DNA of 64,000 bases from Nitrospira sp. (GTDB lineage Bacteria > Nitrospirota > Nitrospiria > Nitrospirales > Nitrospiraceae). Both the position numbers and the translations under genes were made by a program. The notes below the pieces were generated by a model that was given only the letters and a program-made list of their open reading frames with translations, was not told where the DNA came from and searched no databases. Position 1 is the stretch's first letter, and each line of letters opens with the position of its first letter. Location: the NCBI GenBank assembly GCA_024998565.1, contig JACOEM010000005.1, positions 186,001 to 250,000 on the forward strand, in the 5' to 3' direction. Below, one piece after another: positions 47,100-55,705 of this stretch.

Positions 47100-47519
47100 C
47101 TAGTAGCCTCGTCCGGTGCTGCCTCCTCCACCCCCACTCATCCGATTCAACGGGAGCGCCTCGTACCGGGTCTTCAGATCCGGATGCTGGGCGAGATATC
47201 CTTTCACCGCCGCGTCATCGGCGAATACGTCTTTGCTGCGCGCGCGGTAGTCCTCCAGCGTCAATCCATGCTTGGACAACAACGTGGTCAGTTTCGCGTT
47301 GATGTCGTCGCCCATCTCTTTCATTTTCTCCGGCGACGGCCGCTGACCCGATCCATACGACTCCCCACCCTTGAAATAATTCGTCATCATTTCGCCGATC
47401 TCGATGCGGGCGTTCACAAATTTCTCCACATCGGCCGGTTCCGCCGCTAGGCCATTCCCTGCGAACAGCACGAGGCCCAATGAGGCCGTAATAAAGAGAC
47501 GTGTCGAAAGCGTTGTCAT
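47100..47519 (-). CDS. Small exported protein, GRGY-tail family, paralogue 2
   Basis: 139 residues. Signal peptide ends at GNGLAAEPAD. Matches paralogue 1 nearly throughout: DVEKFVNARIEIGEMMTNYF, EKMKEMGDDINAKLTTLL, KDVFADDAAVKGYLAQHPDL, and a glycine-rich end (GGGGSTGRGY). The leader CTGAGAGGACATCATG is shared with paralogue 1. The two copies flank the pseudouridine synthase and cupredoxin genes. Confidence 0.75.
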   Translation of the reverse strand: MTTLSTRLFITASLGLVLFAGNGLAAEPADVEKFVNARIEIGEMMTNYFKGGESYGSGQRPSPEKMKEMGDDINAKLTTLLSKHGLTLEDYRARSKDVFADDAAVKGYLAQHPDLKTRYEALPLNRMSGGGGGSTGRGY

Positions 47520-47707
47520 GATGTCCTCTCAGATGGTGAATGAAGATCCGGTCGAGCAACCATCGTCATCATACCATTCTTGCCGCCAGTTTCGAACGGA
47601 GGATTGAGCCTAGAGGTCGAGCAGGCGAACCAAATGGGCCAGAATGAGCGGACCCGCACAGACGGAGCCTCCGCTGGTCGGTTGCCTACAGCGAAACGTG
47701 CGCGATG

Positions 47708-48610
47708 TTACCGCGGCAGGCCTTTCAGAAAATTTCCCAGCACGGTGCGAAACTGGTCGGGGTCTTCGGCCATCATGAAATGGCCGGTATCGAATTCGAC
47801 GACCTTCGCGCCGGGGATTTGCGCCTGAATGCCCTTGGCGATAGTCGGCGTGGCCACTCCGTCTTTTGCTCCGACCATAATCAGGGTCGGCACGGTGATG
47901 CGGCTGAGCTGTCCATGCACGTTGAATTGCGACATGGAAGTCAGCGCCTCCCGGATCACCGTGGCATTCCAGGTGGGGATCCGCTCAAGCAAGGGCCTGT
48001 AGGTATGAGCCGGCGCATCGGGAGGAAAACTTTCGACGATCATGTTCTTCGACACCTCCCGATAATCACGCGGCGCGCCGATGGTCGGAATGTCGTCGTC
48101 GAGAATCATCGCTCCGTCGGTTGTGGACACCAGGACCAGCGCCCGTACCCGCTCAGGATGATCCAGCGCGAGGCGCTGCAGAATCATCCCGCCCATGGAC
48201 ACGCCCACCCACACCGCACGGTCGATCTTGAGCGTATCGGCCAGGGTAATGAGATCCTTCGAAAACTGCTCGATCGTGAACCCGCCCGGCGGTTTCTCCG
48301 AATCGCCGTATCCACGCAGGTCCACCGCAATACCTCGGAAATCAGGCGAAAAGGCACTCACATATTGGGGAAAGATATTGCTGGTCGTCACCACGCCGTG
48401 GACAAAGATAATCGGATCGCCGCTGCCTGCCTCCAGCACGCTGAGGGTCAAGCCGTTGAGATCGATCATATGGCGTTGGAACAGATGGCCCGGGGGCATG
48501 GACTCGGCCAAGGCCTGCTGGGTGCGATTGTTACGAGCGGGCTGAGTGGGGTCCGCACAGCCGGACGCGCCGAGAACACTCAACGTGAGCAGGATCGTCA
48601 TCAGCCGCAT
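47708..48610 (-). CDS. Alpha/beta-hydrolase lipoprotein
   Basis: 300 residues. Signal peptide with lipobox LGASGC, so probably lipid-anchored. The alpha/beta-hydrolase fold shows the oxyanion motif IIFVHGVVTTSN, nucleophile in WVGVSMGGMILQ, acid in VGAKDGVATP and the catalytic His in EFDTGHFMMAED. Resembles 3-oxoadipate enol-lactonase-type hydrolases, but the substrate is not evident and an exported location makes that pathway role unlikely. Confidence 0.85.
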   Translation of the reverse strand: MRLMTILLTLSVLGASGCADPTQPARNNRTQQALAESMPPGHLFQRHMIDLNGLTLSVLEAGSGDPIIFVHGVVTTSNIFPQYVSAFSPDFRGIAVDLRGYGDSEKPPGGFTIEQFSKDLITLADTLKIDRAVWVGVSMGGMILQRLALDHPERVRALVLVSTTDGAMILDDDIPTIGAPRDYREVSKNMIVESFPPDAPAHTYRPLLERIPTWNATVIREALTSMSQFNVHGQLSRITVPTLIMVGAKDGVATPTIAKGIQAQIPGAKVVEFDTGHFMMAEDPDQFRTVLGNFLKGLPR

Positions 48611-48881
48611 GCAACTCCCCTTTCTGCAGAGGTCACTGAATCTCCATGCAGCCTAAGCTGTCAGGCGAGCAGATGCAATGCTGAGCTGCCACCCGGTATT
48701 CTCCCTCCCACACAATTTCTTGGACTCTTCGAATTGATGATTCCCGGCACTGAGTGGCTGCCCTGCGCACAGGAACACAGGAATGCCATCCGGCCCATCG
48801 TCGGGCCCCTCAGATCGACGGCCGATAGCGCCGCGCTGGTGGGTCACGCAGACAACATGCCGACCGCGCGATCATCCGAAC

Positions 48882-49190
48882 TTACTTGATCCGCGAGACA
48901 ACCGCCCGGACCGGCGCCCATTCGATCTGCGGCTGCAGAGTGAACAGGACCTGCGCAAGACCCCGATACGCCGCCTCCAGTTCACGACAGCGCTCGACGA
49001 ATCGACCGGAGGCCAGTCGAGGGAAATAGTCGCGGTGACGCTCGTAGAACAGCGCTCGCCGTCTCCAGCGATCGGCATTGACCCTGAACAACCGGGCAGC
49101 CAACCCGGAGGGACCGGTGAGTGCCAACCAGTGCCGGTTCCGTCTGAGCGGACGTTCAGCCATTGAGGTGGATGTGGTCACTGCTTTCAT
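48882..49190 (-). CDS. Small basic hypothetical protein
   Basis: 102 residues, rich in Arg and Leu (FRVNADRWRRRALFYERHRD), predicted helical, no signal peptide. A very good ribosome site (AGGAGGAG) precedes ATG 49190. I do not recognise a family. The 271-bp gap to the hydrolase gene on its left contains no recognisable feature. Confidence 0.55.
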   Translation of the reverse strand: MKAVTTSTSMAERPLRRNRHWLALTGPSGLAARLFRVNADRWRRRALFYERHRDYFPRLASGRFVERCRELEAAYRGLAQVLFTLQPQIEWAPVRAVVSRIK

Positions 49191-49642
49191 CGTTTCTCCT
49201 CCTTGTCTTTCGCCTGTGTCATCGCTTCGAACGACGTGACAGAGGCGGCTGTGATGACACCAGTCCCGGATTACCCCTCGCCTACTGTAGTCCCGCTACA
49301 TGAGGAGATGATTAGTGCAGCATGAGAAAGACTTCATACAAGCACAGCGGGCCGGGGCCTCCGCCGCAGTAGCTCCACAATTCCGGGATTCGAAATCCTA
49401 TAGGTCTATCCCTGCTGACGGCCCAGTCTCTACGGACGTGGCTGTGACAGATCCCGCGCCTGCGCTCAAACAGGGCGCAGGTCCACTGCCTGCCGCGACT
49501 GTGGGAACAAAGGCAGGCGATGGCGGATTTAGCGACAATCTCCCCGTGAAAGTCTTTCCGGACACGATCATAATGACGGTAGCGTGTGCTCCAATCCGAT
49601 AGGTTCACACACTAGATGCAGGGATCCGCACAGGGAGGGAAC
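49191..49642. other. Intergenic region upstream of histidine kinase
   Basis: Promoter region for two divergent genes. Two overlapping frames of about 95 codons (49315-49602 forward, 49312-49608 reverse) have no recognisable sequence. The forward one has GAGGAG upstream of GTG 49315 and cannot be ruled out. Confidence 0.4.
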
Positions 49643-50962
49643 ATGGCTGAAGACCAGAGCGTTGACCTTGAAGCCTGCCTGGCTCAAGCGCGGCAGTCAG
49701 AACGTCGGCTTCGTGCACAATACGCAGTCACCCGTGTGCTGGCCGAGTCCTCAACCCTGAAAGACGCAGGCCGGGAAATCCTTCGGGCCATCGGTGAAAG
49801 CCTGGACTGGGAATTGGGCATGTTTTGGGCCGTGGACAAGCAGGCTGAGTTGCTGCGTTTCGTAGACTTGTGGCATGCGCCGCAGGTGGAGGCATCCGAG
49901 TTCATACAGGACAGCCGGGAACGGACCTTTCAACGGGGTGTGGGGCTTATCGGTCGAACCTGGGAAAGCGGAACGCCTATTTGGATTCCTGATGTGAGCG
50001 GCGACCCCCATTTCCGCCGGGCCTCAATCGCGGCTCATGTCGGACTGCATGGAGGATTTGCCTTTCCAGTCCGGAAGGGCGAACGCATTGACGGAGTCAT
50101 TGAATTTTTCAGCCACCAGATCCGCAAGCCGGATCAGGATATTCTCGACATGGTGGCCGACATCGGCATCAAAGTCGGCCAGTTTGTGGACCGCGAGCAG
50201 ACAGCGGAAGCGCTGCGCCAAGCGGAGGCCCTGGCCGACGTGGCGAGACTGCTGGGAGACATCGGCCACGATATCAAGAATATGTTGATGCCGATCATGA
50301 GCGGGGCGGCGCTGCTGGAGGAAGAACTCGACGAGTGTTATCACCGCCTACCGGAGAGTGTCACCGGCAATCTGAAGCACAGTCGGGATCTGACCAAGGA
50401 ACTCCTGGATATGATCCGGAATGGGTCCCGCCGCATTCAGGACCGGGTCAGGGAGATGGCGGAATCGGTCAAAGGCCTCACTCGGCTGCCGGAATTTGCG
50501 CCCTGCCGACTCGCGGAGGTGGTCGCCGGCGTGTACGCAGCGCTCAGGATCCTGGCCGATCAACGTAAGGTCGCGCTGCGCGTGGATGGACTCGATACCC
50601 TCCCCGTGATTCAGGCTGACGAGAGCCGGCTGTTCAATGCGATCTATAATCTCGTCAACAACGCGATTCCGGAAGTGTCACCCGGCGGATCCGTCACGCT
50701 GCGTGGCCGTACGGATCAGGCGGGAAGGAGCATCCTGGTGTCAGTCATCGATACCGGTAGGGGCATGCCAGCAGAAGTCCTCAAGAGCCTCTTCACGTAC
50801 AGCGCCATCAGCCGAAAGGTCGGCGGGACAGGGCTGGGGACAAAGATTGTGAAAGATGTCGTCGATGCCCATGGAGGCAGCATCACCGTTGAGAGCGAGC
50901 CAGGCGTCGGCACCTCGTTTCACATCACGCTTCCCCTTGAGGGACCACCGCCTCGCTCGTAG
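49643..50962 (+). CDS. GAF-domain sensor histidine kinase
   Basis: 439 residues, no membrane segment. A short N-terminal coil and a GAF domain (about residues 20-190; LDWELGMFWAVDKQAELLRF, GLIGRTWESGTPIWIPDV) sense an intracellular signal. Then comes a histidine kinase with an H-box in LGDIGHDIKNMLMPI, N-box YNLVNNAIPEV, G1 VIDTGRGMP and G2 VGGTGLGTKIVKDVVDAHGG. No response regulator is adjacent. ATG 49643 follows GGGAGGG. It converges with the DUF3365 haem protein 30 bp away. Confidence 0.87.
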   Translation: MAEDQSVDLEACLAQARQSERRLRAQYAVTRVLAESSTLKDAGREILRAIGESLDWELGMFWAVDKQAELLRFVDLWHAPQVEASEFIQDSRERTFQRGVGLIGRTWESGTPIWIPDVSGDPHFRRASIAAHVGLHGGFAFPVRKGERIDGVIEFFSHQIRKPDQDILDMVADIGIKVGQFVDREQTAEALRQAEALADVARLLGDIGHDIKNMLMPIMSGAALLEEELDECYHRLPESVTGNLKHSRDLTKELLDMIRNGSRRIQDRVREMAESVKGLTRLPEFAPCRLAEVVAGVYAALRILADQRKVALRVDGLDTLPVIQADESRLFNAIYNLVNNAIPEVSPGGSVTLRGRTDQAGRSILVSVIDTGRGMPAEVLKSLFTYSAISRKVGGTGLGTKIVKDVVDAHGGSITVESEPGVGTSFHITLPLEGPPPRS

Positions 50963-50992
50963 AAGTCTCCGAAGAACCGCCTGATCAGCCCG

Positions 50993-51640
50993 TCATCGCA
51001 CCCAGGGCGGTGTAATCGTCGGCGGAGGCGGAGGCCCTTCGAGTAGTCCCGGCGCTCGCTTAGGAGGTTCCGGAGGGAGGGCCTGACCTTCCCCTTCGAC
51101 CCTGCGCTTAAGCCGGACCACCAGGGCGCCCATCACATCCCATTGCTGAAAGTTTTTGCGCACCGCACGGGGATGCTGATTGTGACAATCGACGCAGGAC
51201 CGCACCAGCGCCAAATCCACCGACACCGCCTTGAATTCCTCGCCGTCCACGAATCCGATGACCCCGCGTTGTCGATCCTTCTCCAACTGAAGTAACGCCG
51301 TCATCTCCGCGTCCGTACGGGGGCGGTTTGCCGGATTCAGCGGCGTTAAACTAATCAGGCCGATCTCCAATCCCTCCACTTGCTCGGCCGCTTCCTTGAC
51401 GAACTGGGCGGGAAGCGGGAGGAAATGAGCATCGGTTTTCCAATCCTCGCGCGGCGAGAGCCCCGCGTCTCGCGCATGTTCGACGACGTGGAGCACGTAG
51501 GCGGTACGAAACGCTCTGACAATATTGAGGATGTACCCGGCCGTCTGATCAAAGGAGGGTTCGGCCCTGATCACACCCCACCCGGGTATGGTCAGGCAAC
51601 CGGCCAGGCTGAACGCGATGACGGCGTGACGTATGCGCAT
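50993..51640 (-). CDS. Exported c-type haem DUF3365 (Tll0287-like) protein
   Basis: 215 residues from ATG 51640. Hydrophobic N-terminus (about residues 5-26) as signal peptide or anchor. The domain YILNIVRAFRTAYVLHVVEH ... VIGFVDGEEFKAVSVDLAL ... SCVDCHNQHP is the DUF3365 haem-binding sensor domain with one CxxCH site. The C-terminus is proline-rich (GPPPPPTITPP). Such domains often sense redox state or gases. The adjacent histidine kinase lacks a periplasmic sensor, but the genes are convergent, so a link is only speculative. Confidence 0.8.
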   Translation of the reverse strand: MRIRHAVIAFSLAGCLTIPGWGVIRAEPSFDQTAGYILNIVRAFRTAYVLHVVEHARDAGLSPREDWKTDAHFLPLPAQFVKEAAEQVEGLEIGLISLTPLNPANRPRTDAEMTALLQLEKDRQRGVIGFVDGEEFKAVSVDLALVRSCVDCHNQHPRAVRKNFQQWDVMGALVVRLKRRVEGEGQALPPEPPKRAPGLLEGPPPPPTITPPWVR

Positions 51641-51762
51641 AACACCTCGCAACGGATCGTTTCGGAAGCGGCAGAAATGCAGCAGGAACGCGAGGAGCCT
51701 AGCCGATTGAAACTCCACCGGTCAACCAGCGGGTGCCCCCTCTGCTTACCCACCTCACCGTG

Positions 51763-52491
51763 TCAGGCAGCGCCCAACACCTCTCGAAAGACCGTGGCCA
51801 AATCACGCAGCGCTTGCCCGCCGTCGCCGACGTACACCGAGCCGTGCATGGTCGCCAGAGTCCTGGGCTGCAGCGCCGCCAGCCTATTGATGGTGGAATC
51901 CGTCAACGTGCAATAGGGCATGTAGTTCGCCAGCGGCCCCTGCTGATATTCCATGAGTACGTCCCGACAACGACCAACCACGTCCGAATGCGTCACCGGT
52001 TCGCCATTGCCGGCTTGATGCAGGAGATCGGAGCAGAGGAGCGTCCGCTGCGTCTCCTCAAACATGTGCCCCGCTTCCCAGCAATGGGGCACATGTGGCG
52101 TGGCCAGGAAGCGAAACCGGTATTTGCCGGTCTGGAGCACCTCGTTATCCGCCATGCCCTTCGCCGGTCGAAGCGCGAGACAATCATCCACACTCACGAG
52201 TTTACCCACCACACTGCAGACGGCCTCGGACTGCGGGGCGAGTTGCTGCCACTCCGAAAGCGACCCGCACTCGTCGGCCTCGAAATGGCTGAACCCGATC
52301 CAACGCAACGTCCGGACATCGATCAACGACGCCACCGCCTCCTTCACCGCCGGGAACAACATGCGCGGGCCGGTGTGATACAGGAGCGGCTGGGCATCCC
52401 GGACGAGAAACTGGCTGAATTGCAGGTTGAACGGTTCGAGGAAGGTGGTGATGCGGAACAGGTCTGGAGCAACTTCGGTGATCTGTGCCAT
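51763..52491 (-). CDS. MBL-fold protein of flavodiiron (ODP) type
   Basis: 242 residues. Metallo-beta-lactamase fold with di-metal ligands in a flavodiiron-like arrangement: [32 protein letters not shown] and TMHGSVYVG. No flavodoxin or rubredoxin domain follows, so it is a stand-alone ODP-type domain. These reduce oxygen or NO in flavodiiron proteins or bind iron as sensors. ATG 52491 is used. Confidence 0.8.
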   Translation of the reverse strand: MAQITEVAPDLFRITTFLEPFNLQFSQFLVRDAQPLLYHTGPRMLFPAVKEAVASLIDVRTLRWIGFSHFEADECGSLSEWQQLAPQSEAVCSVVGKLVSVDDCLALRPAKGMADNEVLQTGKYRFRFLATPHVPHCWEAGHMFEETQRTLLCSDLLHQAGNGEPVTHSDVVGRCRDVLMEYQQGPLANYMPYCTLTDSTINRLAALQPRTLATMHGSVYVGDGGQALRDLATVFREVLGAA

Positions 52492-52736
52492 AACGCCTCC
52501 ACACAAGATGAGGCAGGCATGGTACCTGGTCGGCTAAGGCGCTTCAACTGAGCGAAATATTTGAAGACAGCCGACCGGACGGATGCGTCAAGAAGACTCT
52601 CGCCTCGCTTGTGTCACCTCCATACCCTCTCAACCATGCGTTACCTGGCCGCGTTCCTCGGTCTCCCACTGAACTCCCGCTGGTCGCTCAAGGCCAAAAG
52701 GATCTCTATCGGTGAGAAGAGATCGAACAGATCCAC

Positions 52737-53456
52737 CTACGAGCCGGGCGAGACACAGTTGGGTTGCTTGCGCAACTGACACAAGCGAAAGCGGGTCAAC
52801 TGCGACCAGTACTTCAAGGCGCCGTGCACGTCGTTCCAGGAATCGAAGACCTCCGCGTCGAGAAAGCGCCCGCCGACCCGCCGATCCACGGCGGCTGCGA
52901 GAATCTCCCCAGACTCCGCATCCATGAGTTTGCCCTCGATGGAGGCCGCGCCTTTGAACAACGGTTTTCCGGTGGTGAGCGTTTTAATGGTCGAGGCGAC
53001 GAAGGCGACGTTAAACGGCGCCGGCACACTCGAGACGATATCCAAGGCGGGATAGGATTGTTCGGTATCGGTGAGCGCGGCCTGCATCCGAAACGTCTTG
53101 GGACCCGGTTCGCTCACCATCGCATAATCCTGGGCGAGTTCCTGATACAGGAGCGCATAGAAAGAATCAGCGATCACCTGGGCCTCCTTCGGATCGAGCC
53201 CATCGACCTTGGAGTCTTTCCCCCGCCAAATCATGACCGGATCTAAGAGAATCTTGCTGTACGCGGCCTTCGCCGGCCAATCGATTGCCGGATTGCGATA
53301 CACCAGGAGCGCTTCGTCGCCCTTACCCTCGCGCATCTGCGCATAGAGGTCCTGCAGAAATCCGGACGGCTCCACCGAGCGGGCATGCCTGGTCGCCCCG
53401 CAGCCGGCGAACGCGACCGAGACCGCCACGGACAACAAGACAGATTGCCACATCAT
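52737..53456 (-). CDS. DUF3313-like lipoprotein
   Basis: 239 residues. ATG 53456 follows GGGAGG; the signal peptide ends in a lipobox VAFAGC. The mature part resembles DUF3313 lipoproteins: PSGFLQDLYAQMREGKGDEA, YSKILLDPVMIWRG, ADSFYALLYQELAQDYAM, IEGKLMDAESGEILAAAVDR and a conserved WNDVHGALKYWSQL. Function unknown. A 7-bp perfect dyad, GATCTCT/AGAGATC (about 52699-52725), lies just downstream and could help terminate. Confidence 0.75.
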   Translation of the reverse strand: MMWQSVLLSVAVSVAFAGCGATRHARSVEPSGFLQDLYAQMREGKGDEALLVYRNPAIDWPAKAAYSKILLDPVMIWRGKDSKVDGLDPKEAQVIADSFYALLYQELAQDYAMVSEPGPKTFRMQAALTDTEQSYPALDIVSSVPAPFNVAFVASTIKTLTTGKPLFKGAASIEGKLMDAESGEILAAAVDRRVGGRFLDAEVFDSWNDVHGALKYWSQLTRFRLCQLRKQPNCVSPGS

Positions 53457-53487
53457 GAGACCTCCCTGGAACAGGCGTGAGGCTCGA

Positions 53488-53832
53488 TCACTCATCATAC
53501 TTCCGGGCATTGCCATAGGACTTCTCGACCGGGTACTTGGCGTCGTTCTTCTTGAGTTTCGCCAGCACCGCGGCGTTCACATCTAAACCGAGATCATGAC
53601 ACAGGTAAGAGAGCAGGATCACGACATCGGCAATTTCATCCTCCACCCGAACCCGTGCCGGGCTTTCCAGCAAACGCGCCACCTCGTCATGCGATTTCCA
53701 CTGAAAGACCTCCAGCAACTCGCTCGCCTCAACGGCGATAGCCGCCGCCAGTTCCTTGGGCTTGTGAAACTGTTCCCAATCCCGCTTCCGTCGAAATTCG
53801 AGCACCGCCGCTTTCACGCTGTCGTTCAACAT
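53488..53832 (-). CDS. MazG-like nucleotide pyrophosphohydrolase
   Basis: 114 residues of the MazG/RS21-C6 (dCTPase-like) family. Helical core with Mg-binding acidic residues: ELAAAIAVEASELLEVFQW and RVEDEIADVVILLSYLCHDL (the ExxE ... ExxD pattern). Probably hydrolyses non-canonical dNTPs. ATG 53832 is preferred because the longer frame reads through a mobile repeat copy just upstream. Confidence 0.88.
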   Translation of the reverse strand: MLNDSVKAAVLEFRRKRDWEQFHKPKELAAAIAVEASELLEVFQWKSHDEVARLLESPARVRVEDEIADVVILLSYLCHDLGLDVNAAVLAKLKKNDAKYPVEKSYGNARKYDE

Positions 53833-53853
53833 CGAGGCCCTCTCTCTTTGTTT

Positions 53854-53877
53854 GGGGTCAGGTCTTGCAATCACACA
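53854..53877 (-). repeat. RAYT-terminus-type repeat, copy A
   Basis: GGGGTCAGGTCTTGCAATCA plus CACA on the + strand; identical to copy B over 24 bases. It lies 22 bp upstream of the mazG start. It faces the degenerate copy at 54061-54077. Confidence 0.85.
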
Positions 53878-54077
53878 AATTACTCTTTCCTTACGGCCGC
53901 CGCAGCCGGCGCGTTTCTCGTCGAACTACGCTGGAATCCTGCAATCGAATTGTCCGTTCTCTGCCCGCCCTTGTCCTGCCTGGTTGCAAATTCCGGGGCA
54001 CGGAGAAATCCAGACAGAGGAACTGGATTACCGGCGAGTGTACGGCCTCGTCAGGAATCATTGCCAGACCTGACTCA
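53854..54077. mobile_element. Putative 224-bp non-autonomous RAYT-related mini-element
   Basis: The left end is copy A (GGGGTCAGGTCTTGCAA). The right end is its inverted, degenerate counterpart TTGCCAGACCTGACTC (14 of 17 to the consensus), which also carries the short hairpin GTCAGG (54050-54055)/CCTGAC (54069-54074). Orientation of the ends is the same as around the transposase gene at 54787-55688, but the inside encodes nothing. Fits a MITE-like derivative; mobility is not shown. Confidence 0.5.
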
Positions 54078-54222
54078 CTCCAAGCGTGATGCCTGATAGA
54101 ACGGCCGGCAACACGATTGAAAAATAGGAGCGAGTGGCGTACAGGATGAGGCAGGAATGGACAGGCTGCGGCAACTCTTCAAGAGCCAGGTGGTTTCGGC
54201 ACGGCTTGCAGGAGATCCGATC

Positions 54223-54771
54223 ATGACCCTACGACTTGTGCTCGCGTTCTGTGCGCTCGTGTTGTTTGGCACGCCGGTCTACGCGCAGAGCCCCTGTTCC
54301 GATTGTTTCAACGCCGCACAAGTTGAGGCGAGAAAATGCCTCGATAATGCCATTAGTGCAGGCGATAGGAACGATTGTCTGGAGACTCGGCAAACCCGAA
54401 CCAAGGCCTGCAGCGACAATCAATGTCGGGAGGACAGAGAGGAAGTGACGACCACGGAGTCGCAACCGACGCGCAGTCGGCCAGGCGTCACGCCGTACAC
54501 ACCCACGGAAGGCGAGTGGCTGGCATTACTCATGCGAGCCGGACTGAGACGGGAGGCCACTCCCGACCATCCCTATTCGCTCGACATTGTACTCGCCGAT
54601 CCGCAAACGCTCCAAATTGTCGTGCGACATGCGTCCACGTTGGACCGGACCAGGCTGAACAAAGCCATCGAGGCCGCACGGGAAGCGATCAGAAGCACGG
54701 CCAGAAGTTATGGATGGGACAAATGGGTCAAGATCCGGGAGACGGTCGAGGTATATCCCGCCAAGAAATGA
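54223..54771 (+). CDS. Cys-rich exported protein of unknown function
   Basis: 182 residues from ATG 54223 (MTLRLVLAFCALVLFGTPVYAQ), a clear signal peptide; the longer frame from 54157 is not needed. The first 60 mature residues contain a cysteine series (PCSDCFNA, RKCLDN, NDCLET, KACSDNQC), probably disulphide-bonded. After a Thr/Pro linker comes a C-terminal alpha/beta domain (SLDIVLADPQTLQIVVRHAS). Lies between two mobile-element ends (54077 and 54787), so possibly cargo. Confidence 0.65.
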   Translation: MTLRLVLAFCALVLFGTPVYAQSPCSDCFNAAQVEARKCLDNAISAGDRNDCLETRQTRTKACSDNQCREDREEVTTTESQPTRSRPGVTPYTPTEGEWLALLMRAGLRREATPDHPYSLDIVLADPQTLQIVVRHASTLDRTRLNKAIEAAREAIRSTARSYGWDKWVKIRETVEVYPAKK

Positions 54772-54803
54772 GCCTCCCCCCTTGTCGGGGTCAGGTCTTG
54801 CAA

Positions 54804-55640
54804 TCACACATTTCTCTGTTCAACCCGCTTCAGGCGGCGGCTCACCGTAGCGGCATGCACACCCAGATGGTCCGCAATTTGGGCCAGCCGATACCCGTAC
54901 TGCCGATAGGCCTGATGGATGATCTTCTCCAGGTCCGTCTTCCGCTCAAACAGTGTCTCCAAGGACGGCCGTTGAGCCTGCGTCTGTTGGCGCGGAATGT
55001 CACGGATGACCCGATTCGGTTGGTGCTGCGCCACAAATTTTTCCGACCCCAGATAGATCTGGCCGGTGAGCTGTTCCCAGGGGCCCGCCTCTCCTCGCCC
55101 CTCGGCCACAAAGGTGCGATATCGCTCCTGCGCCGGCCCCTCGCGCTGCCCGAATTGGCTCAGAATCCAGTCCGTCGTTAGCCAGGCAGGCGCCTTCGTC
55201 TCCCCCGCTGTCGCCCGATAACTGCTCCAGGCCCACAGCCGGGGATGCGATACCATCTTCGCGCGGACGGGATTCAGCACGACGTACCGGCACAACTCAA
55301 GCAGATGCGCGTCTTTTTCGAGTAGAATCGCCGTAAACCGCCCTTGAAACAAATGCCCGACCTGCTCGTGCCGGAGGTTGTAGGCCTGCGTGTAGCGGCC
55401 GTTCAACTGCCGCATGCCAAGCGACACATTCGGCTTCGGCGTCTCGATCAACAGATGATAGTGATTGTCCATCAGGCAGTAGGCATGGCAGATCCACCCA
55501 TAGCGATCGACGACATGGGCCAGCAAGCTCAGCCACTGTGAACGATCACGGTCGTCAGCCACGATGTCCTGCCGGGCGTTACCCCGACTCGTGACATGGT
55601 AGACGGCGCCGGGGAATGAGAGACGGAGGGGACGTGCCAT
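54804..55640 (-). CDS. REP-associated tyrosine transposase (TnpA_REP, Y1 HUH family)
   Basis: 278 residues from ATG 55640 (MARPLRLSFPGAVYHVTSRG); an ATG at 55664 would add eight residues. The Y1 HUH fold shows the catalytic HxH in LMDNHYHLLIETP and the nucleophile region LNGRYTQAYNLRHEQVGHLF, followed by GRFTAILLEKDAHLLELCRY and NPVRAKMV. A C-terminal helix-turn-helix (IADHLGVHAATVSRRLKRVE) is typical of the longer RAYT subgroup. RAYTs cut and join single-stranded REP hairpins. It appears intact. Confidence 0.9.
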   Translation of the reverse strand: MARPLRLSFPGAVYHVTSRGNARQDIVADDRDRSQWLSLLAHVVDRYGWICHAYCLMDNHYHLLIETPKPNVSLGMRQLNGRYTQAYNLRHEQVGHLFQGRFTAILLEKDAHLLELCRYVVLNPVRAKMVSHPRLWAWSSYRATAGETKAPAWLTTDWILSQFGQREGPAQERYRTFVAEGRGEAGPWEQLTGQIYLGSEKFVAQHQPNRVIRDIPRQQTQAQRPSLETLFERKTDLEKIIHQAYRQYGYRLAQIADHLGVHAATVSRRLKRVEQRNV

Positions 55641-55664
55641 GAGCGGGAGTGTAGTCTGTGACAT

Positions 55665-55688
55665 TGTTCAATTGCAAGACCTGACCCC
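55665..55688 (+). repeat. RAYT-terminus-type repeat, copy C
   Basis: TGTTCAATTGCAAGACCTGA plus CCCC; right end of the transposase element, 17 bp beyond the cydB stop. Confidence 0.85.
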
Positions 55689-55705
55689 AATGAGAGAAGG
55701 CTAGA

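Larger units (their letters stand above)
54787..55688 (-). mobile_element. RAYT element: REP-associated tyrosine transposase gene with inverted termini
   Basis: 902 bp bounded by GGGGTCAGGTCTTGCAA at 54787-54803 and its exact inverse TTGCAAGACCTGACCCC at 55672-55688. The transposase stop codon lies inside the left terminal repeat, and its longest start lies one base inside the right-hand 24-base repeat. The element sits between the Cys-rich gene and cydB, 17 bp from the cydB stop. Confidence 0.75.

Noticed and set aside
47705-48889. 394-codon forward frame
   Set aside because: Antisense to the hydrolase lipoprotein gene, which has a lipobox and full catalytic triad.
49312-49608. Overlapping frames of about 95 codons on both strands
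   Set aside because: No recognisable protein on either strand; the forward frame has a GAGGAG site but the evidence is too thin to call a gene.
52561-52779. 72-codon forward frame
   Set aside because: Overlaps the end of the DUF3313 lipoprotein gene and has no recognisable content.
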